From assembly GCF_023336735.1 (NCBI RefSeq), contig NZ_JAMBAQ010000003.1, positions 1-64,000 of the forward strand: a stretch of 64,000 nucleotides of DNA. Direction: 5' to 3'. Each line of letters starts with the position of its first letter. The stretch's first letter is position 1. Positions 45,103 to 54,483 of this stretch are shown in pieces. Source of the DNA: Moraxella oculi. GTDB taxonomy: Bacteria; Pseudomonadota; Gammaproteobacteria; Pseudomonadales; Moraxellaceae. The position numbers and the translations under genes were made by a program. The notes under the pieces were generated by a model. The model was given only the letters and a program-made list of their open reading frames with translations, did no database searches and had not been told where the DNA came from.

Positions 45103-45483
45103 TCACCCTAGATGCAAGATGGCCTCAATCTCCACCACACCACCTTTTGGCAAAGCGGCGACTTGTACAGCAGCACGAGCAGGATAAGGTGCGGACAGTC
45201 GATTGTTAAAGATGTCATTGAGTGCGGCAAAGTCATTCAAATCGGTCAAAGAGACATTGAATTTTACAGTATCGTTCAGTGTACCGCCAGCAGCTTGTGC
45301 AATGGCTGCTAAGTTATCCAGTGCTTGCTCTGCTTGGGCGATGAATCCTTCTTGGAGTGTCATTGTCTTGGGATCTAGTCCCAGCTGACCAGAGATGTAC
45401 ACCGTCTTATCAATCTTAACGGCTTGTGAATAAGTGCCAACCGCAGCAGGTGCATCATCGGTATGAATGATTTGTTTTGTCAT
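45103..45483 (-). CDS. ridA: RidA family reactive enamine/imine deaminase
   Basis: This 126-residue trimeric enzyme hydrolyses 2-aminoacrylate released by PLP enzymes. It begins HTDDAPAAVGTYSQAVKI and carries VYISGQLGLDPKT (about 28-40) and the catalytic Arg in APYPARAAVQVAALPKGGVVEIE (in part; about 97-119). CAAGGAACTGTC precedes the ATG. It lies downstream of spoT with one small gene between. Confidence 0.92.
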   Translation of the reverse strand: MTKQIIHTDDAPAAVGTYSQAVKIDKTVYISGQLGLDPKTMTLQEGFIAQAEQALDNLAAIAQAAGGTLNDTVKFNVSLTDLNDFAALNDIFNNRLSAPYPARAAVQVAALPKGGVVEIEAILHLG

Positions 45484-45555
45484 GACAGTTCCTTGTGGTT
45501 GATTGTTGATATTGGGTGAATTAAGTCTTATGCTGTTTAAAACAGTAGTCAGGCA

Positions 45556-45741
45556 TCAGACTCTTGCTTTTCGTTTTTGCAGATGAGCAATGATCTTATC
45601 AAACAAACTCATTGCGGGTGTGTCTGCATAGATGATGTTGACCGAGATATTATCAGCGGTCTTGGGCAGAATGCTTGGCTCTGTTTTTCCCAAAAAGTGT
45701 GCCGCTTCTTCTTTGGAGTTTAAGTCAATATTGCAACACAT
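45556..45741 (-). CDS. Small conserved-looking protein between spoT and ridA, 61 residues
   Basis: A 61-residue protein, MCCNIDLNSKEEAAHFLGKT...SLFDKIIAHLQKRKARV, with two adjacent Cys at the N-terminus and a basic amphipathic C-terminal helix. The ribosome site is excellent (AAGGAG six bases before the ATG), which supports expression. It lies in the same operon direction as spoT and ridA. I do not recognise a family; the CC pair could bind a metal. Confidence 0.6.
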   Translation of the reverse strand: MCCNIDLNSKEEAAHFLGKTEPSILPKTADNISVNIIYADTPAMSLFDKIIAHLQKRKARV

Positions 45742-45818
45742 GGCATGCTCCTTGTGATCGTCTGTCTATTATGATATTAAAGCAAGTTTTACTTGGATAT
45801 TCAAGTGTTTTTTGATTG

Positions 45819-48014
45819 CTATTGATACAGTCGCATGATGTTTGGGTATCCAAGAATTTGTCGAAGTTTTTGAATGCCATTTTCTAGATGTGTTCGTGAA
45901 CGCACGACGACATCAAGAGTGGTTGTTCCAAGTTTGCTGTCTTTATCATTGACCTTAATGGCGGTATCTTCAACACCGATATTGATGGCTCGCAACTCAT
46001 AGATGGCTTGACTGATTTGCTCTTCATTGAGCATGGCAAAAATGCGTAGCTTTGCTGAAAAATGTAACTGATGTGCCGTGTGATCAATCTTGATATCATC
46101 TTTCCAATGAGTCTGAATGATTTGATATGGGTTGGCAGTGCGAATGCTGTTGAGTGAATAACATTTATGGCGATGAATGACCAATCCTTGGCGAGCAGAC
46201 GAATGTCCGACGATATGATCGCCATAGATGGGATTGCAGCATTTGGCAAAAGTAACCTCAATGCCTTTAACACCAGCCAGCAAATGCCTAGATTGGGTGA
46301 TTTCATGATCATCAGCAATATCTACCTCATCGCTAAATAAGCGTGAGACCACCAGTTGAGCCAGTAGTGTGCCTGTGGATATTTGCATGAAAATCTCTTC
46401 TCGGCTGTCCACGCCACGCCATGCTAAGATGTCAGTCCATTCATCATCAGTGATGTCTGCGATGTTTTTGTCATAAGCTTGTAAAGCTCGCATGAGCGCT
46501 TCTTTACCAGCATGTTCTTTTTGGTCGTCTGGCAAATGTTTTAAAAATTTTAGAATCTCGCTTCTGGCCTTGTTGGTGGCCACAAAGCCAAGCCAATCGG
46601 CTTTTGGTGTGGTGTTTTTATCTGTGTCGATGTTGACTGAATCGCCGTCTGCCAATACCATGCCAAGCTTGCCATGTTCGCCATTGATGTCAGCACCGAT
46701 AGCGATGTTGCCAATGGCAGGGCCTACTGCATAAGCAAAATCCAATGCAGTCGAGCCACGAGGCAATTCATAAGCTCGTCCTTTTGGACTGTAACAGACG
46801 ATTTTGCGTTCATGCAGATAGTTGAGCAGTTCATTGATGATGGTGATGGAGTGTTCGGTGTTGTCGTTGATGTTGCCTTCTGACTCACCGTTGGCAAGAT
46901 CTTTCATGTTGCGTAGACTTGCTTGTATGACCGAATGACTGACATCACCTTTGTCGCTGCTGATGACACCAAGTCGTGCCGCTTCTTGCATTCGCTTGGT
47001 TAGTAGCGTGATTTTAATGTGATTGTAATCACGCTCATAGATGAGGGTGAGTGATTGATTGCCACCTGCTTGGGGTTTTCTGATGTTGTCTTTGATTTGA
47101 TTGTTGCCAATTTCATATCTTTGCACCAAATAAGAAGCAACTTTATCACAAGATTCGATGTCGTTGAGTACCACCTCAAAATCGTATTGACGAATTAGGC
47201 GATTGATTTGCCCACGATTTTTAAAAAATTGTCGATACATGGAGGTTCGATTGTCTAGGACTTGCACATGACCATGTAAGTTGAGGTGATTGAGTAGGTT
47301 TTGTAGGTAGGTGCTGATTTCTATCTTTTGAAAATTACGACCAAGCCCATGTTGTAGCAGCTTGTCGGTGAATTTATTGTACATCTCGGGATTTAAGTTG
47401 CGATAGCACAACAGTTCAATGTAATCAGCGATGTCATTAAGCCCCATGACACGAGCAAAAGGAATGTAAAAATTTAATGTCTCTGTTGCGGTGCGTTTTC
47501 TTTTCTCTTCACTGACCGCATCAAGCGTAGACATGTTATGTAGACGGTCTGAAAGCTTGATGATGAGTACGCGTGGATCGATGAGTGTGGCGGTAAGAAT
47601 CTTGTGAAAAGTGGCTGCTTGGCTTTGCTGTTTGTTCATGCTTGATGACTTTAGTTTGGTAACACCGTCGACCAAGCGTGAAACAGTTTCTCCAAATTCT
47701 GCACAAATCATCTCATCTGTCACATCAGTATCTTCAACCGTATCATGCAAAATCGCTGCGATGATGGTGTCTCGATCCAGTCGAAAGCCCGCCAAAATCT
47801 CTGCCACCGCCATTGGATGAGTGATATAAGGTTCCCCTGATTTGCGTTTATCCAAAATATGTGCCACATCACCAAAATGGCAAGCACGCAATACATCTTG
47901 TCGCTCTGCATGGCTAAGATAGCTGATGGCACGCATCAAACTGTCACGAGATTCATCAACCAAAGGGTGGCTAAGATGATGTGGGATATCGTGCGGACAA
48001 TAAGTGGTTGACAT
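45819..48014 (-). CDS. spoT: SpoT: (p)ppGpp hydrolase with degenerate synthetase domain
   Basis: This 731-residue long RSH protein has an intact HD hydrolase: YITHPMAVAEIL (about 63-74) and ILHDTVEDTD (about 88-97). The synthetase region (about 255-340) is diverged: the usual GYQSLHT reads GNQSLTL, and the EVQIRT segment reads IKITLLT. TGS (ELPRGSTALDFAYAVGPAIG), the zinc-finger-like FAKCCNPIYGD and ACT domains are intact. Moraxellaceae SpoT (for example Acinetobacter) is reported to be a monofunctional hydrolase, which fits. The start at 48014 was chosen over 48029 for AAGGTCCCT. It follows rpoZ as usual. Confidence 0.93.
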   Translation of the reverse strand: MSTTYCPHDIPHHLSHPLVDESRDSLMRAISYLSHAERQDVLRACHFGDVAHILDKRKSGEPYITHPMAVAEILAGFRLDRDTIIAAILHDTVEDTDVTDEMICAEFGETVSRLVDGVTKLKSSSMNKQQSQAATFHKILTATLIDPRVLIIKLSDRLHNMSTLDAVSEEKRKRTATETLNFYIPFARVMGLNDIADYIELLCYRNLNPEMYNKFTDKLLQHGLGRNFQKIEISTYLQNLLNHLNLHGHVQVLDNRTSMYRQFFKNRGQINRLIRQYDFEVVLNDIESCDKVASYLVQRYEIGNNQIKDNIRKPQAGGNQSLTLIYERDYNHIKITLLTKRMQEAARLGVISSDKGDVSHSVIQASLRNMKDLANGESEGNINDNTEHSITIINELLNYLHERKIVCYSPKGRAYELPRGSTALDFAYAVGPAIGNIAIGADINGEHGKLGMVLADGDSVNIDTDKNTTPKADWLGFVATNKARSEILKFLKHLPDDQKEHAGKEALMRALQAYDKNIADITDDEWTDILAWRGVDSREEIFMQISTGTLLAQLVVSRLFSDEVDIADDHEITQSRHLLAGVKGIEVTFAKCCNPIYGDHIVGHSSARQGLVIHRHKCYSLNSIRTANPYQIIQTHWKDDIKIDHTAHQLHFSAKLRIFAMLNEEQISQAIYELRAINIGVEDTAIKVNDKDSKLGTTTLDVVVRSRTHLENGIQKLRQILGYPNIMRLYQ

Positions 48015-48161
48015 AGGGACCTTAATCACTTAAAAAATATTATAAATATCAAGGAATGATGGGATTGTCAATAAGTTAATTAATTGATTTTACCAATAAT
48101 ATCATATTTATTTGATATAAAGACAATAAAAATGTTTCAATTCATTATTTTTTAGCATGAT

Positions 48162-48191
48162 AAATAAAAAGCCGCAGGATAATCATGCGGC
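48162..48191 (-). terminator. Terminator of rpoZ
   Basis: On the minus strand GCCGCATGAT...CCTGCGGC forms a GC-rich stem followed by TTTTTATTT, 20 bases after the rpoZ stop. It may partly separate rpoZ from spoT. Confidence 0.75.
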
Positions 48192-48211
48192 ATCTGTAAG
48201 CAGGAATTGGC

Positions 48212-48481
48212 TTAAAAATTATCAGGTGTCAGTTTTGAAAGATCTATGTATTCTGGAACTTTAATGACGATTTCTTCATCTGGTTCATCTAAGATGGCAC
48301 GAGTTACATTGCCAGCAGCGATTTCACGCAGGGCAAGAACGGTTGGTTTGTCATTTTCAACAATAACAGTGGGCTCTGCACTGCCTTTGGCAAGCTGGCG
48401 AGCGCGTTTGCTTGCCACCAAAATCAGCTCAAAGCGATTATCGACATTATCCAGACAATCTTCAATCGTAACTCGTGCCAT
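48212..48481 (-). CDS. rpoZ: DNA-directed RNA polymerase omega subunit
   Basis: This 89-residue small polymerase subunit begins [20 protein letters not shown] and has the conserved [12 protein letters not shown] (about 28-39) and [11 protein letters not shown] (about 57-67). AGAGAGAAATT precedes the ATG. Its position upstream of spoT is the standard gammaproteobacterial arrangement and links polymerase to stringent control. Confidence 0.97.
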   Translation of the reverse strand: MARVTIEDCLDNVDNRFELILVASKRARQLAKGSAEPTVIVENDKPTVLALREIAAGNVTRAILDEPDEEIVIKVPEYIDLSKLTPDNF

Positions 48482-48566
48482 AATTTCTCTCTATTTGGTG
48501 AATCATATGGAATAATCTTACTATTTTAACAAATTCATCAAGTTTTTAAAAGAATTTTTTGTTGGC

Positions 48567-49301
48567 TTATTTGCCTCGTGCGTCTGCCCAAATGATTTTG
48601 TGTAATTGCAGTTGCAAGCGTACAGGCAGACCGTCTGCCAAGATCCATTCGGCAAGTTGCATGGCGATGTTTGGCACATCAGATTTGCGTGCGTCAATCT
48701 CAAACATGGGGGAGAACCATACCACGCCACATTTTTTGTGCAAATCGTATCGCCAAAGTTTTTCCACCGCCCATTCATAGTCCATACGATTGGCAATCAC
48801 GATTTTAAGCTGGTCATTGGGTGTTAGCCATTGCAGATTTTCCCATAGGTTTTTACCATCTTCGCCTGAACTTGGTGTTTTTAAATCCATCACTTTTGAC
48901 ACCGCCACAGGCACATCTTTGACTGACAATGCACCTGCCGTCTCCAAGGAGATTTCATAACCATTCGTCAACAAAAGCTGCATGAGTGCGATGGCATTGG
49001 GCTGGGCGAGTGGCTCCCCACCCGTGATGCAGACTCTTTTACAGGGAAATTGGGTCAGTTTTGCCATGATGTCATCAAGCGCCCAACGCTCACCACCTGA
49101 AAAAGAATAAGTAGTGTCGCAATAAGTGCAGCGAAGTGGACAGCCAGTCAATCGGATAAAAATCGTTGGCATGCCTGAGCTGAGTGCTTCACCTTGTAAG
49201 GAATAAAAAATCTCAGTCAGCTTCAACCCTGCAGAGGGGTCGGTTGTAGGGATTGTGGCGTTGCGTAGGGGCTGAACATCAGGCGGATTTTGGGTTGACA
49301 T
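48567..49301 (-). CDS. queE: 7-carboxy-7-deazaguanine synthase (radical SAM)
   Basis: This 244-residue radical SAM enzyme makes 7-carboxy-7-deazaguanine for queuosine. IFYSLQGEALSSGMPTIFIR (about 31-50) binds substrate, GCPLRCTYCDTTYSFSGG (about 53-70) holds the CxxxCxxC cluster, and VCITGGEPLAQPN is the SAM-contact GGE region. The distance between Cys residues of the cluster is canonical here. No other queuosine genes adjoin it. Confidence 0.92.
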   Translation of the reverse strand: MSTQNPPDVQPLRNATIPTTDPSAGLKLTEIFYSLQGEALSSGMPTIFIRLTGCPLRCTYCDTTYSFSGGERWALDDIMAKLTQFPCKRVCITGGEPLAQPNAIALMQLLLTNGYEISLETAGALSVKDVPVAVSKVMDLKTPSSGEDGKNLWENLQWLTPNDQLKIVIANRMDYEWAVEKLWRYDLHKKCGVVWFSPMFEIDARKSDVPNIAMQLAEWILADGLPVRLQLQLHKIIWADARGK

Positions 49302-49583
49302 AAGGCAGAGTTTGAATGTGATGACATGTTAAAAAATTTAGTATTCTAACAGATTTTGGAATGAATGGGTGATTTTCTGATGTTTTAGCAAAAATTGGGT
49401 GTGTTAATCAATGGTCAAACCTCATTTGAATGATGGTAAATGCCTAACTGACCATGTGTGCGGAAGGGGGTGTGCGTCTAACCACATGACACGACATTAA
49501 AAGTTAAGCTTTTATGGTGTTGCCATCTCAACTAAAAAGCGACCATAAAAAACATGGCCGCTTTGATGATCGCTGATTGACAA
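49302..49583. other. Intergenic region with dapD terminator
   Basis: A stem of AGCGGCCAT and ATGGTCGCT on the minus strand with a T-rich tail (49533-49563) terminates dapD. The remaining sequence upstream of it and downstream of the queE start carries no recognised gene. Confidence 0.6.
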
Positions 49584-50405
49584 TCAATCCGCTCTTAATA
49601 AGTCATTGATTGAGGTTTTAGCACGGGTCTGTGCGTCTACTTTTTTGACGATGACGGCACAATAAAGTGAATGTGAGCCATCGTTGCTTGGTAGGCTGCC
49701 AGGTACGACCACAGAACCTGCTGGAATGCGACCGTAGGTAATCTCTCCTGTCTCACGATCATAAATTTTTGTGGATTGACCGATATAGACACCCATAGAA
49801 ATCACAGATCCCTCTTCAACCACCACGCCTTCTACAATTTCAGATCGTGCACCGATAAAGCAATTATCCTCAATGATGGTTGGGTTGGCTTGTAAAGGCT
49901 CTAAGACACCTCCAATGCCCACACCGCCTGACAGATGAACATTTTTGCCAATCTGAGCGCAAGAGCCTACCGTTGCCCAAGTATCAACCATCGTGCCTTC
50001 ATCTACGAATGCACCAATATTGACATAACTTGGCATCAAAATCACATTATTGGCGATGTAGGCACCCTTGCGAGCGACAGCAGGAGGTACAACACGCATG
50101 CCACCTTTAGCAAAATCATCTGCTGACCAGCCTGCAAATTTACTATCCACTTTATCAAAAAATTGCAAATCGCCAGACCCCATTGGGCGATTATCGTTGA
50201 TTTTAAAGGATAAAAGCACGGCTTTTTTTAGCCACTGATGTACCACCCAATTCCCATCAATCTTTTCAGCAACTCGCAACTCACCTGAGTCTAGTTTGCC
50301 CAATGCTTCATTCACAGCATTGCGAATGTCAATGGGGCAGTCGGACGCACTAAAGCTGGCACGATTTTCAAAGGCTTGTTCGATGATGCTTGCTAAATTT
50401 GACAT
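49584..50405 (-). CDS. dapD: 2,3,4,5-tetrahydropyridine-2,6-dicarboxylate N-succinyltransferase
   Basis: This 273-residue trimeric enzyme succinylates tetrahydrodipicolinate in lysine and diaminopimelate synthesis. The left-handed beta-helix hexapeptide repeats run from about 105 to 235 ([51 protein letters not shown]). The N-terminal IIEQAFENR and the end motif are typical. AGGAAAAAAAT precedes the ATG. It is monocistronic. Confidence 0.95.
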   Translation of the reverse strand: MSNLASIIEQAFENRASFSASDCPIDIRNAVNEALGKLDSGELRVAEKIDGNWVVHQWLKKAVLLSFKINDNRPMGSGDLQFFDKVDSKFAGWSADDFAKGGMRVVPPAVARKGAYIANNVILMPSYVNIGAFVDEGTMVDTWATVGSCAQIGKNVHLSGGVGIGGVLEPLQANPTIIEDNCFIGARSEIVEGVVVEEGSVISMGVYIGQSTKIYDRETGEITYGRIPAGSVVVPGSLPSNDGSHSLYCAVIVKKVDAQTRAKTSINDLLRAD

Positions 50406-50471
50406 ATTTTTTTCCTAGTAACAAGAACGAGATTGGAGGCATTTTACCATAAAATGACAAAGCTTTTTTGA

Positions 50472-51401
50472 TCAATTTTGCTTAAGATGCTGTCTAAGCC
50501 AATGCAAAATATCTTGGCATACTTTTTCTCGATCAACTTCGTGTAAGATGTCATGCCGCATGTTTGGATATAGTCTGACACTCACGGTATGGTTGGCATC
50601 AACCAGCGTTTGATGGAGTGTCTCAATATCCTGCCCCATATTTCCCACAGGATCATCTTTACCACTGATGAGCAAAATGGGATATTGCTTTGGCATATTC
50701 ATGTACCAGTCGGCATGGGTGGCATGATCAATTAGTGATATTAGAGTCATGAAGCCATTATTGGTAAAAACAAACCCTGAAAGCTCATCTGCTTCAAAAT
50801 CATCGATGGCGGACGCATTTTCCGCAAGCCAAGCTAAGGGTGATGTGGAGATGGGTGAGCGGATTTGATTGAGTAGGTGTTGATTGAGTAAGGTTGCCAG
50901 TGCCAGATTGATTTGTTTTGGGCGATATTGATTTAATAAATTGAGTAGGGGGAGGCTGATTTTCCCCATTAAAGATAGGCCATTGCTTGTACCCATGAGT
51001 ATGACACCACTAAAATTGATGGCGTGATGGGTCAGTACGGTGCGTACAATGAATGACCCCATGGAGTGCCCCATGATGAAATGCGGCACGCTTGGGGCAA
51101 GCTCTTTAAGCTTGTCTGCCATAATGATGACATCTTTACACAGTATTTGCACAGGATATTTTTCATCAAAAAATCCAAGTTCGTATTTGTCCTTGACCGT
51201 CTGCCCATGTCCAAGCTGGTCGTAAGTCGCCACAAGCACGCCATTATCCGCAAGAAACTGGGCAAAATCAGCATATCGTCCGCCATGCTCGCTCATACCG
51301 TGAACAATAAGCAAGCTAGCAATCGGCCTGCTTTTAGGGGTGAAAAAGGTGTGGTGTAGGCGGTGAATGCCGTTGGAGGAGAGGATGGTTTTTTGGGTCA
51401 T
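50472..51401 (-). CDS. Alpha/beta hydrolase, lysophospholipase/monoglyceride lipase type
   Basis: This 309-residue hydrolase has LLIVHGMSEHGGRYADFAQF (about 31-50, with the oxyanion HG), YDQLGHGQT (about 61-69), the nucleophile Ser in IMGHSMGSF (about 107-115), the Asp in LLISGKDDPVG and the catalytic His in NMRHDILHE near the end. It resembles the Hydrolase_4 (PldB) group. A GTG at 51428 extends the frame but lies inside the preceding terminator, so ATG 51401 was chosen. The substrate is unproven. Confidence 0.82.
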   Translation of the reverse strand: MTQKTILSSNGIHRLHHTFFTPKSRPIASLLIVHGMSEHGGRYADFAQFLADNGVLVATYDQLGHGQTVKDKYELGFFDEKYPVQILCKDVIIMADKLKELAPSVPHFIMGHSMGSFIVRTVLTHHAINFSGVILMGTSNGLSLMGKISLPLLNLLNQYRPKQINLALATLLNQHLLNQIRSPISTSPLAWLAENASAIDDFEADELSGFVFTNNGFMTLISLIDHATHADWYMNMPKQYPILLISGKDDPVGNMGQDIETLHQTLVDANHTVSVRLYPNMRHDILHEVDREKVCQDILHWLRQHLKQN

Positions 51402-51417
51402 AAAGCTATGTAAAAAT

Positions 51418-51446
51418 AAAATATCCACTATTTTAGTGGATATTTT
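51418..51446 (-). terminator. Palindromic terminator after the radical SAM gene
   Basis: AAAATATCCACT and AGTGGATATTTT form a near-perfect stem with a 5-base loop followed on the minus strand by ATTTTT. It closes the AT-rich radical SAM locus and lies just before the hydrolase start. Confidence 0.75.
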
Positions 51447-51474
51447 ACCAAAAATCTACCATTACATGTATTGA

Positions 51475-52716
51475 CTATATTTGATAAGCCAGAGACACAT
51501 ATTTTGCCCATTTTTTTCTTTCGGAACAATCAGGAATAAAATAAGACCCTGTTTTTTGTAGATTTTTTGCCTTGCAACCACCCAAGCAAATATACTTTAA
51601 ATCACATTTTTGACAATAGGGCATATTATTAATTTGTGTCTCTTTATTGATTTCAACAGATTTTTGTAGTGCTGATGATAAATTTAAGTGTAAAATATTG
51701 CCCATTTTATTAACAAATTCATCACAGGGATAAATATCCCCATTTGAATCAATGCCAATAGACAAACCGATTCCACAATTTAGTTTATTAATGCAATTGT
51801 TATTGCTATCATTTGGATTGATTGATTTGATGAATTCGGCAATTTCAATGGTTCGATCGTAATAGAAGTTTTTGTACTCATTAGGCAGGTTTTCAGCACG
51901 ACCAAAATCTTCCAATTGAGCATTTAATCTGATATTAGAATTTGTCAAATTGTGAACACGCATAAAATTATGCAGATTTTCTCTAACATCATCAAAGTTA
52001 TGAGCCATTAAGGTAATGGCAACAGTCAGCTTGGTTTTGTCAGGGAAATTTTTGATAAACTTGCTAATTTTTACAAAAGACCCTAAACCCCTTATTTTAT
52101 CATTGGTTTCTTGCGAAATTCCATCAAGGGATACTTGAACTTCTGAAACATAAGGAATTAACAAATCAATATTTCTTTTTCCATTGGTAAAAATGGTAAT
52201 AGTGCAATTATTATCAGCCAAAAACTTAACTAGGTCTCCCAAGTAAGGTTTTTGGGTTGGTTCACCACCTGAAATGGTAATTTTTGGGTTTTTGATGTAT
52301 TCAAATAATGCCCTAAAGCCAATTTTCCATTGTTCTAAGGAAAGTTCATTAGGTTGTTCTTTATCGGCACTGATGTAACAATGCGTGCATCTTAAATTAC
52401 ATCCACGAGTAAGGCATCAATGTATGTCTGTTGGATATACTTCATTGCAGGAATGGCTTAACTGTGTTTTTGTTAAGGGGCATATTTGAGCACTTTTTAG
52501 CTTTTCCAATAAGCTGTTTATGGTTACTTTTGTTTGCTCTGGACTGACGCCATTTGAGAGTAGAAACTGTTCGGAAATCTCAATATTTTGTTCTTTGGCG
52601 AAAGCGTGGAAAGTAATGGATTCTAAATCATTTAATACCACCGAATTAGGTAGTGAAGGTAGGATAAATAAATTCTTCTCTCCAATTCGATGGTAAGTTA
52701 AGTACTTATAAAGCAT
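51475..52716 (-). pseudogene. Radical SAM/SPASM peptide-modifying enzyme with in-frame TGA
   Basis: One continuous frame of 413 codons is interrupted only by TGA at 52417-52419. The first 99 residues (LYKYLTYHRIGEKNLFILPS, with LLEKLKSAQIC at the end) look like a PqqD/RRE-like leader-binding domain. Directly after the TGA comes CLTRGCNLRCTHCY, the radical SAM CxxxCxxC, then ISGGEPT and VSLDGIS. The C-terminus has SPASM cysteines: SNGDIYPCDEFVNKMGNI and CQKCDLKYICLGGC. This is the domain order of RiPP maturases. The TGA probably replaces TTA (Leu). An ATG at 52716 begins three bases after the 52-residue peptide gene. The locus is AT-rich relative to its neighbours. Confidence 0.8.
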
Positions 52717-52719
52717 AAA

Positions 52720-52878
52720 TTAGCAGTCCTTGCGTTTATGCGTAGTTCGACACTGACTTCTTTGAACATAAGTAATCTTATCTTCACCGTCTTCTTGGAA
52801 AATGGGTTCGTCAATCATAATCTGACGAGTTTGGAACTCTTCAAGTGTGGTTTTGTCTGACCAAAGTTTTTGGGTCAT
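52720..52878 (-). CDS. Candidate RiPP precursor peptide, 52 residues
   Basis: This 52-residue peptide starts MTQKLWSDKTTLEEFQTRQI and ends SQCRTTHKRKDC. It is too short for most gene finders. It lies immediately upstream (three bases) of the radical SAM/SPASM gene in the same direction, the expected place for a substrate peptide. The acidic N-terminal part would be the leader; the C-terminal tail has two Cys flanking Arg/Thr/His/Lys residues. The ribosome site is weak. The role is inferred from position; no family was recognised. Confidence 0.6.
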   Translation of the reverse strand: MTQKLWSDKTTLEEFQTRQIMIDEPIFQEDGEDKITYVQRSQCRTTHKRKDC

Positions 52879-53002
52879 TTGTTTGGTTGTTGGGTTCGTA
52901 AGAAGCTTCTTAAACGGTTGGCAAAAAATATTGTCAGTATTATATGCTATTATATATCAAGAATAATTTTAAAAATTTTTTTAAGTAAGTATATCAATCC
53001 AT

Positions 53003-53035
53003 AAAATAAGCGAGCCTAGAAAGCTCGCTTATTTT
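53003..53035. terminator. Bidirectional terminator between lipA and the radical SAM locus
   Basis: AAAATAAGCGAGC and GCTCGCTTATTTT form a perfect 13-base stem around CTAGAAA. It terminates lipA and isolates the AT-rich locus beyond it, which must have its own promoter. Confidence 0.85.
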
Positions 53036-53056
53036 ATACTGGGCGTAAATCAATGT

Positions 53057-54121
53057 TTAAAAACACCCAACCTTCTCACCTTTCTTCGCCTTTGCCAGTT
53101 TCTCTTCGGCTAGGGCTTTTGAGCTACGCACAGGCGGTGGGCAAGGCTCGCCATAATATTGACGGTCAGCAAAATAGCTTGAGCGTACCATTGGGTTTGC
53201 CCAGATATTAAAAAACCCAAGTTTTTTGCCATATTCGGTATAGCGAGCGAACTCGTCTGGGTGCACATATCTGTCCACGGGTGCGTGGTTTTTGCTTGGG
53301 GCTAGGTATTGCCCGATGGTGATGATGTCCACATCGTGAGCTTTTAGGTCATCAAGTAAGGCGTATACTTCTTCTTCTGTTTCGCCGAGTCCTACCATGA
53401 AGCCACATTTGGTGGCGACATCTGGGCGGCTTGCTTTATATTGCTTGAGCAGGTTTAAAGAATGCTGATAGTCTGAACCTGGACGAAAAGCTTTATATAG
53501 GCGTGGTACGGTTTCAATGTTGTGGTTAAAGACATCTGGGGCAGTTTGGGATAGCAAGTCTATGGCGATTTGTTCACGACCGCGAAAATCAGGCACTAAA
53601 ATCTCAATCAAGCAGTTAGGACTTAATGCCTTAGATTCATTGATGACTTCCACAAAATGCCCAGCACCACCATCCTTAAGATCATCTCTATCAACGCTGG
53701 TGATGACGGCGTACTTCAAGCCCAAGCCAAGAATGGTCTCAGCGGTATGGCGTGGTTCATCTTTATCTAGGGGGTTGGGTCTGCCGTGAGCAACTTCACA
53801 AAAAGGACAGCGACGCGTACAAATATCCCCCATGATCATGAAAGTTGCCGTACCATCACCAAAGCACTGGGGTAGGTTGGGACAGGCCGCCTCTTCACAG
53901 ACGGTATAGAGTTTTTGCTGACGCAAAGTGGACTTAATGCGTTCTACTTCAGCAGGGCTTGATAGCTTGACACGAATCCAATCTGGTTTTTTGGGTGCGT
54001 CGGTCGTTGGTATGACTTTAATGGGAATGCGAGCGACTTTATCATAGCCACGCAGTTTTTCGCCTTGTACGGCTTTTTTTGGTGCGGGACGAGCTTCTGG
54101 AGTGAAGGTTTGCACGGACAT
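53057..54121 (-). CDS. lipA: Lipoyl synthase
   Basis: This 354-residue radical SAM enzyme inserts sulfur into octanoyl-protein. The auxiliary cluster motif [12 protein letters not shown] (about 76-87) precedes the radical SAM motif [15 protein letters not shown] (about 103-117). The C-terminal [12 protein letters not shown] region is typical, as is the final Ser after it. GGAACTGTC precedes the ATG. LipB was not found next to it. It ends at a strong terminator. Confidence 0.96.
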   Translation of the reverse strand: MSVQTFTPEARPAPKKAVQGEKLRGYDKVARIPIKVIPTTDAPKKPDWIRVKLSSPAEVERIKSTLRQQKLYTVCEEAACPNLPQCFGDGTATFMIMGDICTRRCPFCEVAHGRPNPLDKDEPRHTAETILGLGLKYAVITSVDRDDLKDGGAGHFVEVINESKALSPNCLIEILVPDFRGREQIAIDLLSQTAPDVFNHNIETVPRLYKAFRPGSDYQHSLNLLKQYKASRPDVATKCGFMVGLGETEEEVYALLDDLKAHDVDIITIGQYLAPSKNHAPVDRYVHPDEFARYTEYGKKLGFFNIWANPMVRSSYFADRQYYGEPCPPPVRSSKALAEEKLAKAKKGEKVGCF

Positions 54122-54483
54122 GACAGTTCCAGTAATTGTTCAAAAAGTGGTTAAAAAGTAATGATGAATTCAGACATGATGATTCTATTATACGCTAATT
54201 TTTTGTGAATTTGAGATTTTTTTTATTGACAACACCCCCTATGGTCTTGCTAATATATTAAAAGATTTGTTCATTTTGTAAATATTTTTTACTGATAGTA
54301 AATAAACTATTCATCAGACATGGCATTCATTGTGATGTTCAAGGTGTATCACAACTTTTTATTTCATTGTAATTTGAGTGATGATTGATGCTGATGAATT
54401 CACCCACTTTGGTCTTTTTTACAAAATACCAAATCATGAAAAAAAGCGGTCTATGCTCTTAATTTTTTAGAAGGATTTTGTTT
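54122..54483. other. Divergent promoter region between lipA and tctC
   Basis: About 360 bases without a gene. A perfect TTGACA at 54226-54231 on the plus strand is followed by GCTAAT (17-base spacing) or TAATAT (19), a plausible promoter for the tctCBA operon with a leader of about 220 bases. The region is AT-rich and could hold a regulator site; none was identified. Confidence 0.5.

Noticed and set aside
52417-52419. Selenocysteine at the in-frame TGA of the radical SAM enzyme
   Set aside because: No selenocysteine insertion hairpin was recognised just after the TGA and the position is not a known Sec site; a nonsense mutation is the simpler explanation.
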